Position numbers and translations under genes: made by a program. This document shows positions 1-4,882 of a stretch of 5,986 bases of DNA, piece after piece (the first letter of the stretch is position 1; every line of letters starts with the position of its first letter). Source of the DNA: JAXJQF01 sp036311285 (GTDB taxonomy: Bacteria; Pseudomonadota; Gammaproteobacteria; Enterobacterales; Succinivibrionaceae); NCBI GenBank assembly GCA_036311285.1, contig JAXJQF010000119.1, positions 1 to 5,986 of the forward strand, given 5' to 3'. The notes under the pieces were generated by a model that had not been told where the DNA came from, made no database searches, and worked only from the letters and a program-made list of their open reading frames with translations.

Positions 1-14
1 ACCACTTTAGGTAG

Positions 15-92
15 TATTACCTATTGGGGTTAAAGGCCGCAGGAGTAACATCCGTGACGACGGCTGGGCAGTTACAAGCCCATTTCATTTAG
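15..92 (+). pseudogene. possible C-terminal tail of a TnpB-like protein
   Basis: The third forward frame is open from just after a TAG at 12-14 to a TAG at 90-92. It reads YYLLGLKAAGVTSVTTAGQL followed by QAHFI. The stop falls inside the terminal hairpin, as is common where a tnpB gene overlaps its guide RNA. The AAG..SVTTAGQ stretch loosely resembles TnpB C-terminal tails, but no RuvC or zinc-finger motif is visible because those would lie upstream. The TAG at 12-14 means either that the frame shifted earlier or that this is not coding. Frame 1 reads GSITYWG and then stops at 31-33, so a one- or two-base shift near 20-30 would join the frames. Low confidence. Confidence 0.25.
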
Positions 93-108
93 GTGATGGG
101 TAGTTGAC
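45..108 (+). ncRNA. candidate omega RNA (TnpB guide RNA) 3' scaffold
   Basis: Two consecutive stem-loops are visible. In the first, GTAAC (45-49) pairs with GTTAC (71-75) and encloses an inner stem, CCGT (52-55) with ACGG (60-63), around the loop GACG. In the second, CCCAT (79-83) pairs with ATGGG (96-100), followed by the single-stranded tail TAGTTGAC. In IS605-type elements the RNA from the 3' end of tnpB through the right end acts as the scaffold of an RNA-guided nuclease, and the bases just past the element act as the guide. Here the guide would start near 109 with AAAAGAAGAAATATTT. The fold is seen in the sequence; the function is inferred from the family. Confidence 0.4.
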
Positions 109-487
109 AAAAGAAGAAATATTTTTGTAAATTTTGTCTGGATTGTACGTTCGACGATTACATATGATTACAGCATCAATTATATATCTACTTATAAAGT
201 AAAATTTAGAACGATATTAGGAAACAATTCTAATTTAAAAGATATTATGATAGTCATATGTATGCTATAACCATAAGTAGAGTTTATGCTAGATTTTAGT
301 TATTAATTCTGATTATTTAGAATAAATAAGTAATTAATATCAATTGGCGGTTAGATGGTTGAGATTAATCTATTTAGTTATGTTGCCACTTTCTATTTAT
401 TCAATGAAATAGCGGTTATACAAAGTGTTTTGACTGCTTTATAATCATTTAATTATGAAAGTGTTTAAAAAATACACATTATTAATG
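109..487. other. AT-rich intergenic region without a convincing gene
   Basis: No reading frame with a ribosome binding site or recognisable protein similarity is visible. A branched inverted repeat lies at 387-427: CACTTT (387-392) pairs with AAAGTG (422-427), and CTATTT (393-398) pairs with AAATAG (407-412). It is AT-rich and overlaps the small open frame at 355-444. The rest is low-complexity A/T sequence. It may be decayed sequence between the mobile element and the tRNA promoter. Confidence 0.6.
355..444 (+). CDS. possible 29-residue hydrophobic peptide
   Basis: ATG at 355 opens 29 codons ending in TAA at 442-444: MVEINLFSYVATFYL then FNEIAVIQSVLTAL. Most residues are hydrophobic, so a single membrane helix is possible. 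The upstream match to a ribosome binding site is poor (GGCGG at 347-350), and an in-frame TAG lies directly before the ATG. In DNA this rich in A and T, a 30-codon open frame can easily arise by chance, and I recognise no family. It is listed only because it is the one small frame in this gene-free stretch with a coherent composition. Confidence 0.12.
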   Translation: MVEINLFSYVATFYLFNEIAVIQSVLTAL

Positions 488-543
488 TTTTTTAAAAAAC
501 TTTAAAAAATATTCTTGACAATACTTAGGAACGCATATATCAT
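488..543 (+). promoter_or_regulatory. strong sigma70 promoter with UP element for the tRNA-Asn pair
   Basis: A perfect -35 box TTGACA (515-520) and a -10 box TATCAT (538-543) are separated by 17 bases. Transcription should start near 549-551, about 25 bases before the first mature tRNA. Upstream lie A tracts at 494-499 and 504-509, exactly ten bases apart, and T6 at 488-493. They sit about 40 to 60 bases before the start, where the RNA polymerase alpha subunit contacts UP elements. This is the arrangement expected of a stable-RNA promoter. Confidence 0.85.
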
Positions 544-574
544 GCACTCGTCTGTTAGGCAGTACATAAGAAGT

Positions 575-650
575 TCCTCCTTAGTTCAGTCGGTAGAACG
601 GCGGACTGTTAATCCGTATGTCGCTGGTTCAAGTCCAGCAGGAGGAGCCA
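575..650 (+). tRNA. tRNA-Asn (anticodon GTT), first copy
   Basis: A 76-base tRNA with an encoded CCA end (648-650). The acceptor strands TCCTCCT (575-581) and AGGAGGA (640-646) pair fully, and G647 is the discriminator base. The anticodon GTT is at 608-610 in the loop CTGTTAA, and the T-arm contains GGTTCAAGTCC. The sequence is very close to E. coli tRNA-Asn, with changes mainly in the acceptor stem and T arm. It decodes AAC, and AAU after queuosine modification of the wobble G in this family. It lies about 25 bases behind a strong promoter and 31 bases before an identical copy, so both probably come from one precursor. Confidence 0.98.
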
Positions 651-681
651 GTCTTCTTAGTTTGTCATCAGTATCATGAGT

Positions 682-757
682 TCCTCCTTAGTTCAGTCGG
701 TAGAACGGCGGACTGTTAATCCGTATGTCGCTGGTTCAAGTCCAGCAGGAGGAGCCA
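682..757 (+). tRNA. tRNA-Asn (anticodon GTT), second copy
   Basis: Base-for-base identical to the copy at 575-650, with anticodon GTT at 715-717 and CCA at 755-757. No promoter-like pair of boxes is seen in the 31-base spacer, so it is most likely co-transcribed with the first copy and released by RNase P and 3' processing. No strong terminator follows; only short AT-rich runs occur after 757. Confidence 0.98.
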
Positions 758-869
758 ATCTCAGATGTTAAATCAAATCTTTTAAAATAATCAATTTTTA
801 ATTCGTTTAAAGTATTACAAAGTCAGTTTATTCTGTTTATTAGTCGTTTTATACATTTCTTTTATCATA

Positions 870-898
870 TTGTTGCTCTTACTTTAATATATTATAAT
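870..898 (+). promoter_or_regulatory. possible uvrB promoter
   Basis: A consensus -10 box TATAAT (893-898) lies 17 bases after a weak -35 box TTGTTG (870-875). The predicted start near 905 would give a leader of about 65 bases. The surrounding sequence is so AT-rich that the -10 match alone is weak evidence. No LexA-type box (CTGT-N8-ACAG) is seen nearby. Confidence 0.4.
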
Positions 899-970
899 TA
901 ACTTAAATCAAATCATATGTATTTAGTATGTTGCATTGCTTCTATAAGTTTTTAAGAACGTTTTTTCAAT

Positions 971-3004
971 ATGAATAATCAAAAAGAAAAAGAATTTCAA
1001 TTAGTTGCTCCTTATGCTCCATCTGGAGATCAACCAACAGCAATTGCAGAACTTGTCGATGGAGTATTAGAGGGCAGAAAGGCTCAAACTTTATTAGGTG
1101 TAACAGGTTCTGGTAAGACATTTACTATGGCTAATGTTATTGCTCAAGTTAAAAAACCTACATTAATATTAGCTCATAACAAAACGCTTGCTGCTCAACT
1201 CTATGGGGAAATGAAAGAGTTCTTCCCTCATAATGCTGTAGAATATTTTGTGTCTTATTACGATTATTATCAACCTGAAGCATATGTAGCTTCTACAGAT
1301 ACTTACATTGAGAAAAATGCTCAAGTTAATGACCATATAGAACAAATGAGATTAAGTGCAACGAAGGCATTATTAGAACGTAGAGACGTTGTGATAGTTG
1401 CTTCTGTAAGTGCTATTTATGGTTTAGGCTCCCCTGAACGTTACTTAAAGATGATGCTTCATATGTCAATTGGGGACATGATTAGTCAAATTGATCTGTG
1501 TAGAAGACTTGCCGAGCTTCAATACAATCGTAATGATTTAGATTTTTCTAGAGGTAATTTTAGAGTTCGCGGTGATGTAATTGATATTTTCCCAGCAGAA
1601 GCTGAAGATTATGCAGTTCGCGTAGAACTCTTTGATGATGAAATAGAAAATATAACTGTCTTTGAATCTCTTACAGGTAAATATATAAAATCATTACAGA
1701 GAGTAACTATTTATCCAAAGAATCATTACGTTACTCCGAAGGATGTAATAGATAATGCTATTTCTGAAATAAAAGAAGAACTTCAGGTACGAAAACTTGA
1801 GTTTTTAGAAAGTAAAAAGCTTATTGAAGAACAACGTATAACTGAACGAGTTACTTGTGATATCGAAATGTTAAATGAACTTGGTTATTGTTCAGGTATT
1901 GAGAATTATTCAAGGTATTTGTCAGGAAGAAAAGAAGGTGAACCTCCGCCTTGTTTGTTTGATTACCTTCCAAAGGACAGCTTATTAATAATAGATGAGT
2001 CTCATGTAACTGTACCTCAAATTGGAGCGATGTTTAAAGGCGATAGGTCAAGAAAACAAAATCTAGTAGATTTTGGATTTAGACTTCCTTCAGCTTTGGA
2101 TAATCGTCCTTTAATGTTCGAAGAGTTTAAAGATATTCAGCCCCAAACAATTTATGTGAGTGCAACTCCAAAGGAATATGAATTAGAGGAGTCTAATTAT
2201 CGCATAATAGAACAGGTCGTTCGTCCAACTGGATTACTAGATCCTGAGGTAGAGGTAAGACCTGTTGCCACCCAGGTTGATGATTTAATGAGTGAAATTA
2301 GATTAAGAGTACAACGTAATGAAAGAGTACTTGCAACTACATTAACTAAGAAAATGGCAGAGGATTTAACAGAATATCTAGAAGAACATGATATTAGAGT
2401 AAGGTATCTTCACTCGGATGTTGAAACCGTTGAACGTATTGAAATAATTAGAGATTTACGTTTAGGTGAATTTGATGTGCTTGTAGGTATAAACCTATTA
2501 AGAGAAGGGTTGGATATTCCAGAGGTTTCATTAGTTGCTATATTAGATGCTGATAAGGAAGGATTTTTGCGTTCTACAAGATCTTTAATTCAGACAATTG
2601 GTAGAGCTGCTAGAAATATTAATGGTAAAGCTATTCTATATGGTGATAGTGTTAGTGATTCTATGAGAGAAGCTATTGATGAAACTAATAGAAGAAGAAT
2701 AAAACAATCTGAGTATAATAGAGTACATAACATTACACCAAAAGCTCTAAATAAGAAGGTAGTTGATGTGCTTCAATTAGAGCAAGAATCCAAAGCACCA
2801 AATGTTAGCACTAAAAAGCAACCTTTGATAGATAAATTAAGTCTTGAAAGCTTTAAGTCTGCATATGATGTAGTTAAGGAAATTGAAAAGCTTGCAAAAC
2901 AAATGAAGCAATGTGCTAAGGAATTAGAGTTTGAAAAGGCTGCATTAATAAGAGATCAAATTAAAGAACTAGAAGAGTATATGAAGTTAAATCTTGAAAG
3001 TTAA
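971..3004 (+). CDS. uvrB: UvrABC excision nuclease subunit B (UvrB)
   Basis: UvrB is the damage-verifying helicase-like subunit of cytoplasmic nucleotide excision repair. UvrA loads it on damaged DNA, and it then recruits UvrC for incision. The 677 residues match the E. coli length of 673. Walker A GVTGSGKT is at residues 43-50. The beta-hairpin that inserts between the DNA strands (YDYYQPEAYV) is near 97-106, the Walker B/DEAD-type box DESH at 342-345, VSATP at 396-400, and helicase motif VI QTIGRAARN at 541-549. The C-terminal UVR coiled-coil domain that binds UvrC spans about 637-672. The ATG at 971 is chosen because conservation (PSGDQPTAI) begins at residue 17, as in relatives. The start has no clear Shine-Dalgarno sequence; T-rich sequence precedes it. 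It is complete with no missing motif, and no SOS box is visible. Confidence 0.98.
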   Translation: MNNQKEKEFQLVAPYAPSGDQPTAIAELVDGVLEGRKAQTLLGVTGSGKTFTMANVIAQVKKPTLILAHNKTLAAQLYGEMKEFFPHNAVEYFVSYYDYYQPEAYVASTDTYIEKNAQVNDHIEQMRLSATKALLERRDVVIVASVSAIYGLGSPERYLKMMLHMSIGDMISQIDLCRRLAELQYNRNDLDFSRGNFRVRGDVIDIFPAEAEDYAVRVELFDDEIENITVFESLTGKYIKSLQRVTIYPKNHYVTPKDVIDNAISEIKEELQVRKLEFLESKKLIEEQRITERVTCDIEMLNELGYCSGIENYSRYLSGRKEGEPPPCLFDYLPKDSLLIIDESHVTVPQIGAMFKGDRSRKQNLVDFGFRLPSALDNRPLMFEEFKDIQPQTIYVSATPKEYELEESNYRIIEQVVRPTGLLDPEVEVRPVATQVDDLMSEIRLRVQRNERVLATTLTKKMAEDLTEYLEEHDIRVRYLHSDVETVERIEIIRDLRLGEFDVLVGINLLREGLDIPEVSLVAILDADKEGFLRSTRSLIQTIGRAARNINGKAILYGDSVSDSMREAIDETNRRRIKQSEYNRVHNITPKALNKKVVDVLQLEQESKAPNVSTKKQPLIDKLSLESFKSAYDVVKEIEKLAKQMKQCAKELEFEKAALIRDQIKELEEYMKLNLES

Positions 3005-3017
3005 GCTTTTATTTTTT
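2995..3017 (+). terminator. weak candidate intrinsic terminator overlapping the uvrB stop
   Basis: TGAAAG (2995-3000) can pair with CTTTTA (3006-3011), including one G-T pair, around a five-base loop, and six T residues follow (3012-3017). The stem is short and AT-rich and overlaps the uvrB stop codon, so it would be inefficient at best. Confidence 0.3.
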
Positions 3018-3055
3018 ATTAATATTGTTTAGAACAGTAAATGTCGGATTATATT

Positions 3056-3095
3056 AAATAGTTAACTGTTTTGAAGAATTTTAATAAATAGTTAA
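3056..3095. repeat. direct repeat of AAATAGTTAA at 30-base spacing
   Basis: The ten-base word AAATAGTTAA occurs at 3056-3065 and again at 3086-3095, exactly 30 bases apart, close to three helical turns. It lies in the 223-base gap between uvrB and nrdG. The spacing would suit a dimeric regulator, but the word is AT-only except for one G, so chance is a fair explanation. Confidence 0.35.
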
Positions 3096-3194
3096 AAATG
3101 CTTGATAATAATGTTTAAGAGTTTAGAATTATACATAATTTAAATTTTAAATAGCAATTTTGAATATATAAAAAGTTTATTAAAGAAATAGTAC

Positions 3195-3227
3195 AGGAGC
3201 ATGTGTATTTATATACATGATTGAAAT
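3195..3227 (+). promoter_or_regulatory. nrdG ribosome binding site with hairpin spacer
   Basis: The only good Shine-Dalgarno sequence, AGGAG (3195-3199), ends 28 bases before the nrdG ATG, too far for normal use. The base right after it starts a perfect eight-pair stem (3200-3207 with 3212-3219, one G-T pair) closed by the loop TTTA. Folding it out leaves eight bases (3220-3227) between the stem and ATG, a normal spacing. The same 20 bases are a dyad in DNA, so an operator is an alternative reading. Confidence 0.55.
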
Positions 3228-3731
3228 ATGAACTATTGTAAATATATCCCAATAGATGTTGTAAATGGTCAAGGTACTAGATGTACATTGTTCGTTAGTG
3301 GGTGTGAACATTGTTGTAAGGGATGTTACAACCAATCTACTTGGAGATTAGATGCAGGTTTTCCGTTTACAGATGAAATGAGCGATCAGATTATTTCAGA
3401 TTTAAATGATACCCGTGTTAAGCGTAGAGGTTTGTCTTTATCAGGTGGTGATCCTTTACATCCTGCTAATTTAGATGCAGTAAAAAAACTATGTATGCGT
3501 GTTAGACAAGAATGTTCTCCTGAAAAAGATATTTGGTTATGGACTGGTTATGAAATGGAATCATTAACCGAGGCTCAAAAGGAAGTTGTACAACTTATTG
3601 ATGTATTAATCGATGGTAAGTTTGTTGAAGAGTTAAAGGACGTAACCTTACCTTTTAGAGGTAGTAGAAACCAAAATATTTATCATTTTAATCGTTCTCA
3701 AGCTTTTTGGAAACAGAATGAGAATAATTAA
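3228..3731 (+). CDS. nrdG: anaerobic ribonucleoside-triphosphate reductase activating protein (NrdG)
   Basis: NrdG is the radical-SAM activase that uses a [4Fe-4S] cluster and S-adenosylmethionine to make the glycyl radical on NrdD. This allows dNTP synthesis without oxygen. The cluster motif CX3CX2C is at C26, C30 and C33 (CEHCCKGC), with an extra cysteine at 29. TRCTLFVSG precedes it, SGGDPLHP at 72-79 matches the SAM-binding region, and DIWLWTGYE and the IDGKFVEELKD stretch follow as in E. coli NrdG. The protein has 167 residues against 154 in E. coli. The difference is a polar C-terminal extension (about SQAFWKQNENN). The partner gene nrdD is not adjacent on either side, although the two are usually neighbours. 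The start is fixed by alignment of MNYxxYxPIDVVNG with the family, and the ribosome binding site is unusual. Confidence 0.97.
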   Translation: MNYCKYIPIDVVNGQGTRCTLFVSGCEHCCKGCYNQSTWRLDAGFPFTDEMSDQIISDLNDTRVKRRGLSLSGGDPLHPANLDAVKKLCMRVRQECSPEKDIWLWTGYEMESLTEAQKEVVQLIDVLIDGKFVEELKDVTLPFRGSRNQNIYHFNRSQAFWKQNENN

Positions 3732-3762
3732 AATATAAGAATTTATGTGATTTTTTTACAAC

Positions 3763-3805
3763 CATAAGCGTAATGTTATAAGCGTACATTACGCTTATGT
3801 TTATT
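3763..3805 (+). terminator. 13-bp hairpin downstream of nrdG, probable terminator or 3' stabiliser
   Basis: CATAAGCGTAATG (3763-3775) pairs perfectly with CATTACGCTTATG (3787-3799) around an 11-base loop, and TTTATT follows. The run of T is short, so termination may be partial. The loop holds a second copy of ATAAGCGTA (3778-3786; first copy 3764-3772). It can pair with TACGCTTAT (3790-3798) in a nine-pair stem with a three-base loop. Two folds therefore compete for the same 3' arm. Confidence 0.65.
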
Positions 3806-3835
3806 CTTGAAATTGATTGAGTAATAAGTATTATT

Positions 3836-4639
3836 ATGTTATTGAAACCAAAACCTATTGTTGATCAAAGCTTTGATAATCGTGCAGAATTTTTTAAGAA
3901 ACAAATTTATGGTACTTCAAAGGGAAAAATTAGAGCTGCAGTAGTATGGCGTGATTTGGAGGAGATCTTAACAAAATTTCCGAATGGAAAATCTCTAAAG
4001 ATCCTAGATGTTGGTGGTGGTTTTGGTTTTATGGCTCAAAAACTTGCTGCACTTGGTCATAATGTAACTGTTGTTGATATCTCAAGTGACATGATAACGC
4101 TTGGGGAAAAAGAGTTAGAAAATTTAGAACTATCAGGAACAATTGATTTTATACAGGGAGCTTGCCAAGATATATTATCTATTGTTGGTGATAAACGTTA
4201 CGATCTAGTGATGTGTCACGCGGTCTTAGAATGGTTAGTTGATCCTAAGCCTGTTATTAAACTATTAGAAGAATGTATTGCCGATAATGGGGTTTTATCT
4301 TTAATGTTTTATAATAAGACTGCTTTATTGTTCCAAAGTTTAGTCGTTGGAAATTTTGATTATATTAAAGCAGGATTAGTTAAAAAGCGTCGTCAAAAAC
4401 TAACTCCTATTACTCCTTTATATATAGATGAAGTATTTGCATGGGTAAAGGAAGTTGGTTTATCTATTTGTCAAATGACTGGGGTCAGAATTGTGCATGA
4501 CTATATGCGTGATAAGTCAGAGCAAATCTCCAAATTCGAAGATTTACTTCATTATGAATTAGAGTATTGTCGTCATAAGGACTTTGCTCATTTAGGAAGA
4601 TACATTCATATCTGGACAGATAACAAGAAAAAGAATTAA
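3836..4639 (+). CDS. cmoM: tRNA 5-carboxymethoxyuridine methyltransferase (CmoM, SmtA family)
   Basis: A class I SAM-dependent methyltransferase. In E. coli, CmoM methylates 5-carboxymethoxyuridine (cmo5U) at the wobble position of certain tRNAs to give the methyl ester mcmo5U. The 267 residues compare with 261 in E. coli. SAM motif I LDVGGGFGFMA is at 57-67, the acidic residue ending motif II is D81 (VTVVDIS), and CHAVLEWLVDP is at 127-137. Further conserved blocks are LSLMFYN (154-160), GNFDYIKAG (172-180), TGVRIVHDYMRDK (about 215-227) and the C-terminal GRYIHIW (254-260). The N-terminal FDNRAEFFKKQIYGTSKGK matches the family start, so only about ten residues precede conservation and the ATG at 3836 is acceptable. 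No good ribosome binding site precedes it. The usual neighbours (mukFEB in enterics) are absent. A related methyltransferase specificity cannot be excluded, but overall similarity is high. Confidence 0.92.
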   Translation: MLLKPKPIVDQSFDNRAEFFKKQIYGTSKGKIRAAVVWRDLEEILTKFPNGKSLKILDVGGGFGFMAQKLAALGHNVTVVDISSDMITLGEKELENLELSGTIDFIQGACQDILSIVGDKRYDLVMCHAVLEWLVDPKPVIKLLEECIADNGVLSLMFYNKTALLFQSLVVGNFDYIKAGLVKKRRQKLTPITPLYIDEVFAWVKEVGLSICQMTGVRIVHDYMRDKSEQISKFEDLLHYELEYCRHKDFAHLGRYIHIWTDNKKKN

Positions 4640-4666
4640 AAACTAAAATATGCTGAAAAGTGTTTT

Positions 4667-4729
4667 ATATCATCTGTTTTGATGTTGTAAATTAGTTTAA
4701 ATTTGCTGATTTAAACAGTTTGATGATAT
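4667..4729 (+). other. nested inverted repeats after cmoM, possible terminator or leader structure
   Basis: ATATCATC (4667-4674) is the exact complement of GATGATAT (4722-4729). TGTTT (4675-4679) can extend this pairing to AAACA (4713-4717). Inside, GTTTAAAT (4695-4702) and ATTTAAAC (4709-4716) form a perfect eight-pair hairpin with loop TTGCTG that competes with the extension. No T run follows, so it is not a standard terminator. It may be a 3' end structure, and it lies upstream of the porin promoter. Confidence 0.35.
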
Positions 4730-4768
4730 TTAATTAAAAAATATATCGTTTTCAAAATGTGATTAATG

Positions 4769-4797
4769 TACCTTTTTTTGAAAAACTCATGTACAAT
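4769..4797 (+). promoter_or_regulatory. probable porin promoter
   Basis: TACAAT (4792-4797) is a good -10 box followed by a GC-containing segment (AGCAGCG). At 17 bases upstream lies TACCTT (4769-4774), a poor -35 box. The weak -35 suggests dependence on an activator. TGTAC (4767-4771) and GTACA (4791-4795) form an inverted pair that overlaps both boxes. The expected start near 4804 gives a leader of about 80 bases. Confidence 0.45.
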
Positions 4798-4870
4798 AGC
4801 AGCGTTTGTTAATTAAGAAAACTGATTTATTTAAAGTAAAAATTTATTTTCTTGAAATCTATTTTAAAAG

Positions 4871-4876
4871 AAAGGA
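4871..4876 (+). promoter_or_regulatory. strong ribosome binding site of the porin gene
   Basis: AAAGGA lies six bases before the ATG at 4883 and is the best placed Shine-Dalgarno sequence in the window. Upstream, TTTCTT (4848-4853) could pair with AAGAAA (4868-4873), overlapping the site, or with AAGAAAA (4815-4821) in the early leader. Whether this matters is unknown. Confidence 0.8.
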
Positions 4877-4882
4877 ACACAT

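Larger units (their letters stand above)
1..108 (+). mobile_element. right end of an IS200/IS605-family element (partial, left part outside window)
   Basis: The segment ends with AAGCCC, a hairpin (CCCAT at 79-83 pairing with ATGGG at 96-100) and then GTAGTTGAC. This matches the right-end layout I know from IS605-type elements carrying tnpB. Base composition supports a boundary: about half of bases 33-108 are G or C, whereas the sequence from 109 onward is very AT-rich. The family transposes as single-stranded DNA through subterminal hairpins and leaves no target duplication, so none is expected. The transposase and left end lie outside the window, and whether the element is intact cannot be judged. 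The call rests on the end motif and composition, not on a complete gene. Confidence 0.55.
572..757 (+). repeat. tandem duplication of a 79-base unit containing tRNA-Asn
   Basis: Bases 572-650 and 679-757 are identical, with an offset of 107. Identity begins three bases before the tRNA (AGT) and stops right after CCA; the remaining spacer sequences do not match. This suggests an older duplication in which only the tRNA is conserved by selection or gene conversion. Confidence 0.9.

Noticed and set aside
1..108. Lysine riboswitch or other metabolite riboswitch
   Set aside because: GGCTGGGC recalls parts of riboswitch cores, but the remaining conserved elements are missing, no biosynthetic gene follows, and the end hairpin plus GTAGTTGAC fits an IS605 right end better.
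763..783. Terminator after the second tRNA (AGAT/ATCT followed by TTT)
   Set aside because: Only four AT-rich pairs with a ten-base loop and three T; too weak to support.
758..970. LexA (SOS) box upstream of uvrB
   Set aside because: uvrB is SOS-controlled in E. coli, so I looked for CTGT-N8-ACAG. The CTGT at 834-837 has no partner ACAG at the right distance, and no other good match was seen.
3201..3224. Seven-codon leader peptide (MCIYIHD) before nrdG
   Set aside because: Its ATG starts one base after AGGAG, far too close for initiation, and it lies inside the hairpin stem. An overlapping ATG at 3217 (MIEI, stop overlapping the nrdG ATG) is 17 bases from AGGAG, too far without another explanation.
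3763..3799. Integron attC site or CRISPR repeat
   Set aside because: No GTTRRRY-type core sites or unpaired extrahelical bases as in attC, and no regularly spaced repeat-spacer series; it is a single local hairpin.
3807..3834. TTGAAA with TATTAT at 16-base spacing as a cmoM promoter
   Set aside because: Transcription would start around 3841, after the cmoM ATG, and no good in-frame start follows. Such matches are frequent by chance in AT-rich DNA.
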